Shown here piece by piece: positions 24,944 to 34,470 of a stretch of 64,000 bases of DNA (positions are counted from its first letter, which is position 1; every line of letters starts with the position of its first letter). Made by a program: the position numbers and the translations under genes. The notes below the pieces were generated by a model, which worked only from the letters and a program-made list of their open reading frames with translations, did not search any database and had not been told where the DNA came from. The stretch lies in assembly GCA_964388955.1 (NCBI GenBank), contig CAYMCO010000029.1, positions 1-64,000 of the forward strand, given 5' to 3'. The DNA is from CAYMCO01 sp964388955 (lineage in GTDB: Bacteria; Chloroflexota; Anaerolineae; Anaerolineales; E44-bin32).

Positions 24944-27730
24944 ATGAGAACACTGGTCGCGCTCGATGTGGAAACCACAGGATTGGACCCGGAACGCGAT
25001 GCCATTATCGAGTTTGGCGCCGTGCGCTTCCGAGATACCCACGTGGAAGAGCCATTTCACCGACTGATCAACCCCGGCCGTCCCCTTCCCCCCGAGATCG
25101 TCAACCTCACCGGTATCACCGACGACATGCTCGCCGGAGCGCCGCGCATGACCCGGGTGCTCGACGACATTAGATCGTACGTCGGCGATGACCCGATCCT
25201 CGGCCACAGCGTCCAATTCGATCTCGCTTTTCTCCAGCCCAAAGGGCTGTTCCGCGACAATCAGCGCCTGGACACCTATGATCTGGCCTCCGTATTGATG
25301 CCCTCCGCCGCCCGCTACAGTCTTTCTGCTCTGGCGAGCGCCCTTGCGGTGCCCGTCCGGGAGACGCATCGTGCCCTCGACGACGCCCAGACCACCCGCA
25401 TGGTCTTCATGCGCCTGATGGACATCGTACGAGAGCTCCCCTGGGAGCTGGTGGAGGAGATCACCCGTCTCGGCGCTGAGGTGGAGTGGGGCGCGGGGTT
25501 CATCTTCGACGAAGTGTTCGAGGACCTGCGCGACCGCGCACCGGCGCTGCGCCACGAGGCCTTCCACCTGTCTTTTCCCGGGCCGGATGCACTTGGAGAT
25601 CCGATCGTCCCGAGAGACCCGCCGCAACCTCTGGACCCGGAGGCGTTGTCGGCGCTCATCGAACCGGGAGGCGCGGTGGCCGAGAATTTCCCCGCCTATG
25701 AACACCGGGCAGAGCAGATAGCCATGCTGCAGGCCGTGGCCCAGGCGCTGTCCGAAAGCCAACACCTGCTGGTGGAGGCCGGCACAGGCATCGGGAAATC
25801 CCTGGCCTACCTGATCCCTGCCTTCGCCTGGGCGGAGCGCAACGGGGAGCGCGTGGTGGTCTCCACCAACACCATCAATCTCCAGGACCAGCTCATCCAC
25901 AAGGACGTCCCCGACCTGGACCAGGCCCTAGGGAAGGACTATCGGGCTGCGGTGCTCAAGGGCCGCGCCAATTACCTGTGTCCGCGCAGGCTTTCCGCCC
26001 TCCGGCGAGTCGGCCCCGGATCCGCGGAGGAGATGCGGGTGCTGGCCAAGGTGCTGGTATGGCTGGCTCGCGACGGAACCGGCGATCGAACCGAGATCAC
26101 TCTGCGCGGGCCGGGAGAGGCCGCCGTTTGGTCGTCTTTGTCCTCGGACAGCCCGGAGTGTTCCCCGGACTCCTGCCACGCCTTTGGGGAAGGCGCTTGT
26201 CCCTACTACTTCGCCCGCCAGGCCGCCGAGCGGGCGCACGTGGTGATCGTCAACCACGCGCTTCTGCTGGCGGATATCATGGCCGGCAACCGCGTGATTC
26301 CCGAATTCCGCTACTTGATTGTGGACGAGGCCCATCACCTGGAATCCGCCACCACCCAGTCCATGCGGCTGCGGGTGACCGAATCCGAAATCAGCCGCCT
26401 GCTGCGCGCCATCGACCGCGCCCGGGACGGTCTGCCGGGTCGTATGGTTGAAATCGCGCGCGCCGAACTGAAGCCGGAGGCATTGGAGAGGGTGCGCAGC
26501 GCCTCGGTCGAGATCGCCCAGAGGGCCCGGGAATGCCAGAGGATGGCTTCGGCGTTCTTTTCGGCCGTGGGTGAGTTCCTCGCCGAGCAGCGGGAGGGCG
26601 CCGATATCGGCCCGTATCCGCAGCAGGTGCGAATCACTCCTTCCACCCGCACTCTCCCGGGGTGGACACCCGTCGAGATCAGCCTGGATGATCTGACTCC
26701 ACCGCTTTCGGACCTCTCCGCAAGGCTGATCAGCATTGGGGACGAATTGGCTGAGCTGGGCGCCCGGGGCTCCAGCGCCGCCGAGGATCTGGCGGTGTCC
26801 GTCCGCGGTCTTGGCCGGGATCTGGGCGAGATACACGATCAGCTCACGCATATCGTCTTCGACCCCGCCAACAATGTGGTCTATTGGGCGGAGATCCACC
26901 CCAGGGCAATGGCGCCCTCTCTGAACGCCGCGCCGCTGGAGATCGGGACCATGGTGCAGCGCTTTCTGTGGCACGAAAAAGAATCGGTGATCATGACCTC
27001 CGCCACGCTCACCACTGCGGGCGAATTCGATTACATGCGCCAGCGCTTGATGGCACAGGAGGCCGAGGAGTTGGCCTTGGGATCGCCCTTCGACTACGAG
27101 AACTCGGCCATGTTGTACCTGATCAACGACATTCCAGAGCCCAACGATCGGCGCAGATACCAATATGCGGTCGAGAAAGGCCTGACCGGATTGTGCAAAG
27201 CCACCGGGGGGCGGGCCCTGGTGCTGTTCACTTCCTACAACCAACTCCGGCGCACCTCCCAAGCCATCTCGGGCCCGCTCGCCAACTACGGCATTGTGGT
27301 CTACGAGCAGGGGGAGGGCGCCTCCCGACACGCCCTTCTGGAGAGCTTCCGGACAACCGATCAGGCGGTTCTGCTGGGCACCCGCTCCTTCTGGGAGGGT
27401 GTGGACGTCCCCGGGCCGGCGCTCTCCGTGCTCGCGCTCATCCGGCTGCCCTTCGACGTGCCCAGCGACCCCATCATCGCCGCACGCTCCGAGACCTACG
27501 AGTCCCCCTTCGATCAGTACGCCGTTCCCGAGGCCGTCCTTCGTTTCCGGCAAGGCTTCGGGCGGTTGATTCGCACCCGTTCGGACCGCGGAGTTGTGGC
27601 GGTTTTCGACGTGCGCGTGCTGACCAAGAACTACGGACGAGCCTTCATCGACTCGCTCCCACGCTGTACCGTGCGCCGCGGCCCGCTCGCCAACCTTCCC
27701 AGTGCTGCCGCTCGCTGGCTGGGGATATAG
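24944..27730 (+). CDS. dinG: DnaQ-like exonuclease fused to DinG-type Fe-S helicase
   Basis: Protein of 928 aa. The N-terminal DEDDh 3'-5' exonuclease covers residues 1-165, with Asp8 and Glu10 (LDVETTG), Asp93 (HSVQFDLAF), His142 and Asp147. An SF2 XPD/DinG helicase follows, with Walker A EAGTGIGKS (278-286) and DEAH at 461-464. Four Cys (346, 406, 411, 419) lie between motifs Ia and II, where XPD and DinG hold a 4Fe-4S cluster. The Bacillus-type exonuclease-DinG usually lacks these Cys, so cluster binding here is worth noting. Likely role in DNA repair or R-loop removal. No clear ribosome binding site; the transcript is probably nearly leaderless. Confidence 0.9.
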   Translation: MRTLVALDVETTGLDPERDAIIEFGAVRFRDTHVEEPFHRLINPGRPLPPEIVNLTGITDDMLAGAPRMTRVLDDIRSYVGDDPILGHSVQFDLAFLQPKGLFRDNQRLDTYDLASVLMPSAARYSLSALASALAVPVRETHRALDDAQTTRMVFMRLMDIVRELPWELVEEITRLGAEVEWGAGFIFDEVFEDLRDRAPALRHEAFHLSFPGPDALGDPIVPRDPPQPLDPEALSALIEPGGAVAENFPAYEHRAEQIAMLQAVAQALSESQHLLVEAGTGIGKSLAYLIPAFAWAERNGERVVVSTNTINLQDQLIHKDVPDLDQALGKDYRAAVLKGRANYLCPRRLSALRRVGPGSAEEMRVLAKVLVWLARDGTGDRTEITLRGPGEAAVWSSLSSDSPECSPDSCHAFGEGACPYYFARQAAERAHVVIVNHALLLADIMAGNRVIPEFRYLIVDEAHHLESATTQSMRLRVTESEISRLLRAIDRARDGLPGRMVEIARAELKPEALERVRSASVEIAQRARECQRMASAFFSAVGEFLAEQREGADIGPYPQQVRITPSTRTLPGWTPVEISLDDLTPPLSDLSARLISIGDELAELGARGSSAAEDLAVSVRGLGRDLGEIHDQLTHIVFDPANNVVYWAEIHPRAMAPSLNAAPLEIGTMVQRFLWHEKESVIMTSATLTTAGEFDYMRQRLMAQEAEELALGSPFDYENSAMLYLINDIPEPNDRRRYQYAVEKGLTGLCKATGGRALVLFTSYNQLRRTSQAISGPLANYGIVVYEQGEGASRHALLESFRTTDQAVLLGTRSFWEGVDVPGPALSVLALIRLPFDVPSDPIIAARSETYESPFDQYAVPEAVLRFRQGFGRLIRTRSDRGVVAVFDVRVLTKNYGRAFIDSLPRCTVRRGPLANLPSAAARWLGI

Positions 27731-27802
27731 GCGCACCGCGCTGTGCGGCATGCGCGGCGCGCGAAGGACGACCGGCATTGGGCCACGCGCCGTAATCCGG
27801 AT

Positions 27803-27865
27803 GGCGAACGACAGGGCTTTCGAGCGCCGTGAACGTGCCAACGTGCAACGTGTAACGCCTGACCC
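27803..27865. repeat. AACGTGCAACGTGT-type intergenic repeat, copy 1
   Basis: Shares the block AACGTGCAACGTGT followed closely by GACCC with 41181-41210. An upstream block (CGAACGACA, with variations) is also shared with 41123-41150, so the copy is longer than the core. Confidence 0.6.
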
Positions 27866-28070
27866 GCAACCTCGCTTGCCCCCTGCTCCGCTGCTCCGCT
27901 TCTCCCCTCCCCCCCTCTCCTCCGCCCTGCTGCTCCCACGCCGCCGCCCACCATACCCCTCTTAAGCCCCTGGGCTGGCGAAAATGCCTACCACGAACGG
28001 CTGACTTCAAGCGCGTGGGCAGTGAGCGCTTTGGCGCTTTCTTGGTGCGACACGAATAGATGGCGATGGC

Positions 28071-28091
28071 GGGCAGCCACAAGGGCTGCCC
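28071..28091. repeat. Short intergenic hairpin repeat, copy 2
   Basis: GGGCAGCC, loop ACAA, then GGGCTGCCC, followed by CTAC. Compared with the copy at 8998-9018 the arms differ at paired positions while the loop is identical. Confidence 0.6.
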
Positions 28092-28408
28092 CTACGGCTT
28101 GTACTCGCACCAGCCTCGCGCCAGGTGGGAAGATGCTCATGCCGGAGATGTCTTTGTGTGGACGCCGCGCCGGGGTGTCTCAAAGGTGCCGTAGGACGAC
28201 TTAGGCCTCCGGCAGGTGAGGATGATGAGCGGCTGGGTAGGGAGATGGCCGCGCCAACTCAGGGCTCATCACTCTCCCGGGGCCCCTCCTTCCTCCCTCC
28301 CGTCGTCCCATCGATTGCATCCCAAGACACTTGCCACAATAATTGACGGTGGGCGAGGCCCACTCCCTCCTCGCAGGCCCGGGCCCAGCGAATCCAGGAG
28401 AACACCAG

Positions 28409-29776
28409 ATGGAAACAGCCCTCCAGCTCGCCGAACAGCACCAAGGCCGATTCCTCCGGCAGCTCATCGACCTGCTGCGCATCCCCTCCGTGTCCACCGA
28501 CTCCGAATCCCGCGAGGCGGTACTCCGGGCCGCGCGGTGGAACGCCGATCGTTTGCGCGCTCTGGGGGCGACCGGTGTCCAAGTCCTGCCCGTGGGCGAG
28601 CATCAGGCGGTGCTCGGCGAAATCGCCGGGCCCGCGTCGGCGCAGACCCTGCTGGTATACGGCCACTACGACGTCATGCCCCCAGATCCCATCGAAGCAT
28701 GGACCTCCAAGCCCTTCGAACCGGTCGTGCGCGACGATTACATCTACGGGCGCGGGGCGAGCGATATGAAGGCCCAGTTGGTGGCTTTCTACTCGGCGAT
28801 CGATTGCCTGGAGCAAGCCAGTGGGGTGCCCGTCAAGCTGGTCTTTCTCTTGGACGGCGCCGAGGAGGCCGGCTCTGATGCGCTGGATGATTTCATCCGC
28901 GCCCAGGCGGACCGGTTGGCCTGCGACTTCTGCCTCAACTTGGACGGAAACATCCTCGGCCCCGAGCAGCCCTCTCTGACTTACGCCGTGCGGGGGATCG
29001 CGTATTTCGAACTCCACGTACGCGGTCCGGAACGGGATCTGCACTCCGGCAAATTCGGCGGCCCGGTGGACAACCCGGCCCTGGTGCTGTGCGAGGTCAT
29101 CGGCAAAATGCGGGACGACCACGGCCGCGTGGCCCTTCCCGGCTTCTATGACCCCGTCCGCCCGCTCTCGGCGGAGGAGCGGGCGGCGATCGCCGATCTT
29201 CCCACCGACGATGCGTGGTGGGAAAGGAGCGCCGGCGTCAGGGCGCTGCGGCGGGAAGGCGATTTCACCGCTACCGAGCTGGCCACGGCCCAGCCGACAT
29301 TGAACATCAACGGCCTTCTTGCCGGACACACCGGCCCCGGTGCCAAGACCGTGATCCCCGCCAGCGCCATGGCCAAGATCTCCATGCGTTTGGTGCCGGA
29401 TCAGAACGCCGCCCAGGTGGAGGCGAGCCTGATCGAACACCTGCACGCCCATATGCCGGATACGGTCGAGTGGGAATTGCGTGAGCTGCCCGGCATCCGC
29501 CCGGCCGTGATGGATCGGGACGCCCCGCAGGTGAGGGCGGCCGCCCGCGCCTTGCGAGATACTTGGGGCGTGGAGCCGCTGTTCGTGCGCGAGGGCGCCA
29601 GCGTCCCCATCAACAGCCAAGTGGCAGAGGTCTTGGGCGCGGGCAGCATCAACATGGGCTTCGGCCTGCCGGACGACAATATCCACGCCCCCGACGAGCG
29701 CATGAATCTGACTCTCTTTCGCCGCGGCATCGAGGCCTACATCCGGTATCTGCAGGAGCTGGGACGGCTAACCTGA
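28409..29776 (+). CDS. M20-family metallopeptidase / dipeptidase
   Basis: Zinc peptidase of the M20 (ArgE/DapE/carnosinase-like) family, 455 aa. Metal ligands are His and Asp in YGHYDVMPP, the bridging Asp in GRGASDMKAQ, the catalytic Glu-Glu in LDGAEEAGS, and the late His near PDDNIHAPDER. The dimerisation insert lies in the middle (ERDLHSGKFGGPVDNP). It resembles cytosolic nonspecific dipeptidases; the exact peptide or amide substrate is unknown. ATG 28409 follows AGGAG by eight bases. Convergent with the ABC exporter genes. Confidence 0.93.
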   Translation: METALQLAEQHQGRFLRQLIDLLRIPSVSTDSESREAVLRAARWNADRLRALGATGVQVLPVGEHQAVLGEIAGPASAQTLLVYGHYDVMPPDPIEAWTSKPFEPVVRDDYIYGRGASDMKAQLVAFYSAIDCLEQASGVPVKLVFLLDGAEEAGSDALDDFIRAQADRLACDFCLNLDGNILGPEQPSLTYAVRGIAYFELHVRGPERDLHSGKFGGPVDNPALVLCEVIGKMRDDHGRVALPGFYDPVRPLSAEERAAIADLPTDDAWWERSAGVRALRREGDFTATELATAQPTLNINGLLAGHTGPGAKTVIPASAMAKISMRLVPDQNAAQVEASLIEHLHAHMPDTVEWELRELPGIRPAVMDRDAPQVRAAARALRDTWGVEPLFVREGASVPINSQVAEVLGAGSINMGFGLPDDNIHAPDERMNLTLFRRGIEAYIRYLQELGRLT

Positions 29777-29902
29777 CGCCTCGTCCGAGCGAGCGTCGAG
29801 CCCTGCGGTGCGCCTTTCGCGGATAGCCAGAGACCTCAGGGGATTTTCCTTATCCGACTCCGTCCCGCGAGCTGCCCCGTCCTGACCCCCTGTCACCAAC
29901 CG

Positions 29903-31732
29903 CTAGATCGCGTGTCTCTTGTACTGACTGAGGTAGAGGTGATGGTAGAAGCCCCGCTTGGCCAGCAGGGCGTCGTGGCTTCCTCGCTCAACAATGCGGC
30001 CATCCCGAATGACAAGCACGTTGTCCGCCCCGCGGATGGTGCTCAAGCGGTGCGCGACGACGAAGCTGGTGCGGCCGGCCATCAACCGCAGCAGCGCCGC
30101 TTGGATGCGGATCTCGGTGCGCGTGTCAACGCTGCTGGTGGCCTCATCCAAGATCAAGATGCGCGGATTCGCCAGGATCGCACGCGCGATGGTGATTAGC
30201 TGCCGCTGGCCCTGGCTCAAGTTGCCGCCCCGCTCCGAAAGTCGGGTTTGATAGCCTTGGGGAAGCTGGCGGATGAAGTAATTCGCGTCCGCCAGCGAAG
30301 CGGCCCGGACGCATTCCTCATCGGTCGCATCCAACCGCCCATAGCGAATGTTCTCCATGATTGTTTGCGAGAATAGATAGGAATCCTGCAGCACAATGCC
30401 CAACTGGCGCCTCAGGCTCTCCTTTTGAACGCTCCGGATGTCCCGGCCATCGAAACAAATCGCGCCTTTGTCCACGTCGTAGAAGCGCGCGAGCAGGTTC
30501 ACCAGCGTCGTCTTGCCAGCGCCGGTCGGTCCCACCAAGGCGATCGTCTGCCCGGCACGGGCCTTCAGGCTCATATCCTTGATGACCGGAATTTCCCGGC
30601 GATAGCCGAAACTAACGTGCTCAAATTGCACGTCGCCGTGAATCGACTCCAAGGCAGCTGCTCCGGGCGCGTCCGCCAGCTCGGACTGGGTATCCATGAC
30701 TTCAAACACCCGCTCCGCCCCGGCCAAGGCGGCCTGGATGTCGTTGTATATGTTGGCGAGCTGTCGAAGCGGCTGGATGAAGCGCCGCCCGTAGCTGATG
30801 AATGCCGCGATCGTCCCGACCGTCGTCAATCCCCTCAGCGCAAGCCACCCGCCAAGCCCCGCGAGCACGATCACAAACAGATTTCCGAGGATGTTCGTCA
30901 GCGGCATTAGCAGCAGGGCATAGGAGTTGGCGTACAGGCCCGCCCGATAGACCGCCTCATTGTCATCGCGGAAGGCAGCGATCGCCCGATCCCTGCGTCG
31001 GAAGGCCTTGACCACCCGCTGCCCGCTGATGGTCTCTTCCATCGTGCTGTTGAGGTCCCCCAGCTCCCTCTGCAGGTCGCGATATCCCCGTCGCGTGTAC
31101 CGGGCGACGAACGCTGTAAACCAAAGGGTGAGCGGCACCACCAGCACGGAAGCCAGCGCCAGCCATGCATTCAGCACGAACATGGTCACCAGAATCCCCA
31201 CCAAAGTGAGTCCTCCAGCCAGGAGCGAGGTGACATTCTGGGAGACGGCCTGATTGATGGCGTCGATATCGTTTGTCAGACGGCTCATCAGGCCGCCAGA
31301 AGGGTTGTGATCGTAGAAAGCCAATGGCAGGCCCTGGAGATGGGAGAATAGATCCTGCCGCAGTTGCTGTAGCGCGCGCTGTGAGACATGGGCGATCCAG
31401 GCATCGCCGGCGGCGTGGAGGGCGGCGCTGGCGAAATAGACTCCCAGCATCAACAGCGCGATTCGACCCACCCCGGCGGCATCCCCAACGGAGATAAAGC
31501 GGTCGATCGCCACTCCCATGAGGTATGGGCCTGCCAGATCCAACAGCGTGTAGAGCAGCACGATGCCGAACACCCCACCCATCGCGGGCAGGAACGGCTG
31601 AAGATAGGCCAGCAGCCGGCGCAGGGATTGCAGCGGAGATCTCGCCTTCTCGATTCTGCCCGGCTGAGATGGACTGCGCCCGAGGCCCGGCCGCAGTCGA
31701 ACCTCCTGCCGGCGGCCGCTCGGCTCAGACAT
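29903..31732 (-). CDS. ABC exporter half-transporter with canonical ATP site
   Basis: Membrane-spanning type I exporter domain (about residues 40-330, six segments) fused to an ATPase domain, 609 aa. Walker A is GPTGAGKTT, the signature is LSQGQ (NLSQGQRQL), Walker B LILDEATSSVD has the catalytic Glu, and the switch His is in VVAHRLST. It is the second gene of a pair; its start lies inside the 3' end of the upstream ABC gene. The pair should form a heterodimeric exporter for drugs, lipids or peptides. Several ATGs occur near the start (31744, 31741, 31732); 31732 was chosen because GAAGGTGAT is then at a usable distance. Confidence 0.92.
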   Translation of the reverse strand: MSEPSGRRQEVRLRPGLGRSPSQPGRIEKARSPLQSLRRLLAYLQPFLPAMGGVFGIVLLYTLLDLAGPYLMGVAIDRFISVGDAAGVGRIALLMLGVYFASAALHAAGDAWIAHVSQRALQQLRQDLFSHLQGLPLAFYDHNPSGGLMSRLTNDIDAINQAVSQNVTSLLAGGLTLVGILVTMFVLNAWLALASVLVVPLTLWFTAFVARYTRRGYRDLQRELGDLNSTMEETISGQRVVKAFRRRDRAIAAFRDDNEAVYRAGLYANSYALLLMPLTNILGNLFVIVLAGLGGWLALRGLTTVGTIAAFISYGRRFIQPLRQLANIYNDIQAALAGAERVFEVMDTQSELADAPGAAALESIHGDVQFEHVSFGYRREIPVIKDMSLKARAGQTIALVGPTGAGKTTLVNLLARFYDVDKGAICFDGRDIRSVQKESLRRQLGIVLQDSYLFSQTIMENIRYGRLDATDEECVRAASLADANYFIRQLPQGYQTRLSERGGNLSQGQRQLITIARAILANPRILILDEATSSVDTRTEIRIQAALLRLMAGRTSFVVAHRLSTIRGADNVLVIRDGRIVERGSHDALLAKRGFYHHLYLSQYKRHAI

Positions 31733-33497
31733 GAGCACCATCACCTTCGTGGCCGTTCAGCATCGGCCGCTCGCCAAGCTGAGAATCGTATATTTCCCGG
31801 TACACTACGCTCGATCGCATCAGTTGCTCGTGTGTGCCTTCGGCGACGATCCCCCCTTTCTCCAGCACAATGATCCGATCCGCATTCAGCACAGTGCTGA
31901 TTCGCTGTGCCACCACGAAACGGGTGCCCCTTCTCCGTATCCGGTCCAGAGACTCCTGGATCCGAGATTCGGTTTCCACGTCCACCGAACTGGTGCTGTC
32001 GTCCAGGATTAGGATTGCCGGCCGGGGCAGGATCGCCCTCGCGATGGCGATCCGCTGCTTCTGCCCGCCCGATAGGTTGACGCCTCGCTCCTCCACTCGC
32101 GTGTCATATGCATCCGGCAGCTGCATGATGAAGTCGTGGGCCTGTGCAGCCTTGGCTGCCTCCACCATCTCATCATCGCTCGCTTCCGGGAAGCCATAGC
32201 GGATGTTTTCTGCCACCGTGCCGGAGAAGAGAACGCTCTCCTGGAGCACAATACCGATATGCGCCAGGAGAGACTCTTGCCGCAGGTCGCGCACATCCCG
32301 GCCATCAACGGTGACACGGCCGTGGGTCACATCGTAGAACCGCGGCACAAGGTTCACCAAGGTTGTCTTTCCGGACCCTGTGGCCCCCAAGAGGGCCACT
32401 GTTTCCCCCGGCTGCGCGGAAAAGCTGATCCCGTCCAGGGCCAACTCGCCCCCGTCCCCGTCATAGCTGAAACACACGTCTTCGAATGTCACCTTTCCGG
32501 GCGTCTCCCGCGGCAGGTCCTGAGCACCTTGCCGGTCCAGCACCAGCACAGGCTCATCAAGCGTCTGTCGGATACGTTCCGCCGACGCGTTTGCTGCTGC
32601 CAGCACCTGGGCCAGGTTCGACATGATGACCAAGGGAGTCATCGTTGTCAGCAGGTAGTTGGTGAAGGCCACGATCTCGCCCAGCGTTAGCCCTCCCCGG
32701 ATGGTTTGCAGACCGCCGACCCAAATGACGAGCGCAATGCCGGCGTTGATGAGAAAGGTCAGAGACGGCATCAGCAAGGCCAAATACTGCATCACTTGAA
32801 TGGTCTTGTCCGCTAATCCCTGATTGGCGCCGGAGAAGCGGCGGATCTCATGCTTTGTGCGTGTGAACGCCTTCACGACACGGATTCCGGCGAGGTTCTC
32901 CTGCAGGGTGTTGTTCAAGGTATCCAGCCCGCCTTGCACATCCAGGTACAGCGGCTGGGTCTTCGAGATGAACCATACGATGATCCCACCCATGACCAGC
33001 AACAGAGGCAGCATCGCCGAAGCCAGCCTGGGACTCGTGGATAACATCAGGATCAGGCTGCCGATCATCAGCAATGGCGCGCGTGTGCCGATGCGAATTG
33101 ATATGCGCATGATGCGCTGCAGCATGGCGATATCGCTGGTGAGACGAACGATGAGTTGGCCGGTCAATAGGTGATCCAGATTACCGAAAGAGAAGGATTG
33201 GATCTTCAGGAAGAGTGCATCCCGCACGTCCCGGCCGGCCCCCTCGCTGACCTGTACGCTGAGGATATTGTTGCCGATCGCCATCAGCGTGCTCAGCGCG
33301 GTGATGCCCAGCATGATCAGCGTGGTCGTCATGATGACAGGGAGATCGTTGTCGGCGATGCCCTGGTCGATGATGCGCTCCACCAACCGGGGGATGGCCA
33401 GATCGCTGAAAACGACAAACACAAGCATCACCAGCGCCAGGATGCTCTTGCGGACATAAGGGGCCATGAAACCGCGCAGGCTCAGGAGCGCTTTCAT
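31725..33497 (-). CDS. ABC exporter half-transporter with degenerate ATP site residues
   Basis: Six-segment type I exporter domain plus ATPase domain, 590 aa. Walker A is GATGSGKTT and the signature LSGGQ is intact, but Walker B reads LILDDSTSSVD, with Asp in place of the catalytic Glu, and the switch region reads VVAQRIST, with Gln in place of His. Heterodimeric exporters such as TM287/288 have exactly this split: one partner supplies a degenerate site. The product pairs with the overlapping downstream gene. The -10 TATAAT lies at 33511-33506, only eight bases before the ATG, and no ribosome binding site is visible, so the mRNA is probably leaderless. Confidence 0.92.
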   Translation of the reverse strand: MKALLSLRGFMAPYVRKSILALVMLVFVVFSDLAIPRLVERIIDQGIADNDLPVIMTTTLIMLGITALSTLMAIGNNILSVQVSEGAGRDVRDALFLKIQSFSFGNLDHLLTGQLIVRLTSDIAMLQRIMRISIRIGTRAPLLMIGSLILMLSTSPRLASAMLPLLLVMGGIIVWFISKTQPLYLDVQGGLDTLNNTLQENLAGIRVVKAFTRTKHEIRRFSGANQGLADKTIQVMQYLALLMPSLTFLINAGIALVIWVGGLQTIRGGLTLGEIVAFTNYLLTTMTPLVIMSNLAQVLAAANASAERIRQTLDEPVLVLDRQGAQDLPRETPGKVTFEDVCFSYDGDGGELALDGISFSAQPGETVALLGATGSGKTTLVNLVPRFYDVTHGRVTVDGRDVRDLRQESLLAHIGIVLQESVLFSGTVAENIRYGFPEASDDEMVEAAKAAQAHDFIMQLPDAYDTRVEERGVNLSGGQKQRIAIARAILPRPAILILDDSTSSVDVETESRIQESLDRIRRRGTRFVVAQRISTVLNADRIIVLEKGGIVAEGTHEQLMRSSVVYREIYDSQLGERPMLNGHEGDGAHV

Positions 33498-33817
33498 CGG
33501 CGTGCATTATAGCTCCGGGCCAACGCCGAGCCCATTCGCGGTGTGCTGTGCGGTATGCGCCACGAGCGACGAGCCGTAAACTGTCGAGCCGACCGCCGAG
33601 AGCCGATGGCCCGATCCAACTTGCCAACCTGCAACCTGTCAACGTCTTGCGCCATGCGGTTTGCGCGACGCGCCAAGGGCCATGAGCGATAAGCGATGAG
33701 CCCGAAGCGACAAGCCGGCCGCCGGTGCCCGAGAATCGGTCGCCGGCCGCCAACAGCCCCAGGACTTTCGACCTTCGGCCTGTAACCTGCAGCCTCCAAC
33801 CGTCCTCCCCTGCCCAA
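33498..33817. other. Non-coding gap with degenerate repeats
   Basis: About 320 bp upstream of the efp promoter. It contains degenerate motifs shared with other gaps: CTGTGCGGTATGCGCC (compare 27737-27755), GCCGACCGCCGAGAGCC (compare 36290-36316) and repeated AACCTGCAACCTGTCAACG-like text. No gene was seen. Confidence 0.45.
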
Positions 33818-33847
33818 TTGACGCTCCCGCTCGCCAGCGGATATAAT
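33818..33847 (+). promoter_or_regulatory. efp promoter
   Basis: TTGACG (33818-33823), 18-bp spacer, TATAAT (33842-33847), 32 bp before the GTG start of efp. Confidence 0.75.
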
Positions 33848-33879
33848 CCACCCAGTTCATTGACGAGGATGATTTCACC

Positions 33880-34437
33880 GTGATCGACGTAAACAACCTT
33901 CGCAACGGAACCACTTTCGAGTTGGATGGCGAGATCTTCAGGGTGCTGGAATATTCCCATCACAAGCCAGGCCGCGGCAAGGCAACCATTCGAATCAAGG
34001 TCCGCAACCTGCGCACAGGGACCATATTGGAGAAGACCTTCACTTCAGGGGATCGCGTGCAGGACATCCGCCTAGACTATCGCAACGTGCAGTTCCTGTA
34101 TAAGGATGGAGATTTCTATCATTTCATGGATACCGAGACCTATGAGCAGCCGGCTGTCCACGCTACGGCATTGGGCGATGTGGTCGACTACCTCACGGAA
34201 GGCATGCAGGTGAAGCTCACGCTCTACGAGGGCGAGCCCCTCGATGTCGAGACCGATACCTCGGTGGACCTGGAGGTCGTGGAATCTGAGTTCGCCGTCA
34301 AGGGCGATACCGCCACCGGAAGCACCAAGACGGTCACCACCGAGACGGGGCTCAAGGTGCAGGTCCCGCTCTTTGTTGAGGTCGGGAACACCATTCGCGT
34401 GGACACCCGCACCGGTGAATACGTCACGCGAGTCTAA
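33880..34437 (+). CDS. efp: Translation elongation factor P
   Basis: EF-P, 185 aa, three beta-barrel domains; it relieves ribosome stalling at polyproline stretches. GTG start with GAGGAT ten bases upstream. The tip of the domain I loop, which carries modified Lys34 in E. coli, reads HKPGRGKA and places Arg32 at the modified position. Arg is used by EarP-rhamnosylated EF-P, but no earP or rmlD-like gene is adjacent. The loop also has the Pro-Gly of unmodified or lysylated types, so its modification is unclear. Confidence 0.95.
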   Translation: MIDVNNLRNGTTFELDGEIFRVLEYSHHKPGRGKATIRIKVRNLRTGTILEKTFTSGDRVQDIRLDYRNVQFLYKDGDFYHFMDTETYEQPAVHATALGDVVDYLTEGMQVKLTLYEGEPLDVETDTSVDLEVVESEFAVKGDTATGSTKTVTTETGLKVQVPLFVEVGNTIRVDTRTGEYVTRV

Positions 34438-34470
34438 TCATCAGAAGTCAGAAAAGAGTTGTCGCAATCC

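Larger units (their letters stand above)
27731..28408. other. Non-coding gap with dispersed repeats
   Basis: About 680 bp between dinG and the M20 peptidase gene without a recognisable gene. It holds a pyrimidine-rich stretch near 27875-27950, the repeat at 27803-27865 and the hairpin repeat at 28071-28091. Confidence 0.5.

Noticed and set aside
24860..25900. Upstream extension of the moxR frame
   Set aside because: It is antisense to dinG, and MoxR homology begins at the ATG at 24859.
25928..27841. 637-codon minus-strand reading frame
   Set aside because: It is antisense to dinG and lacks family features.
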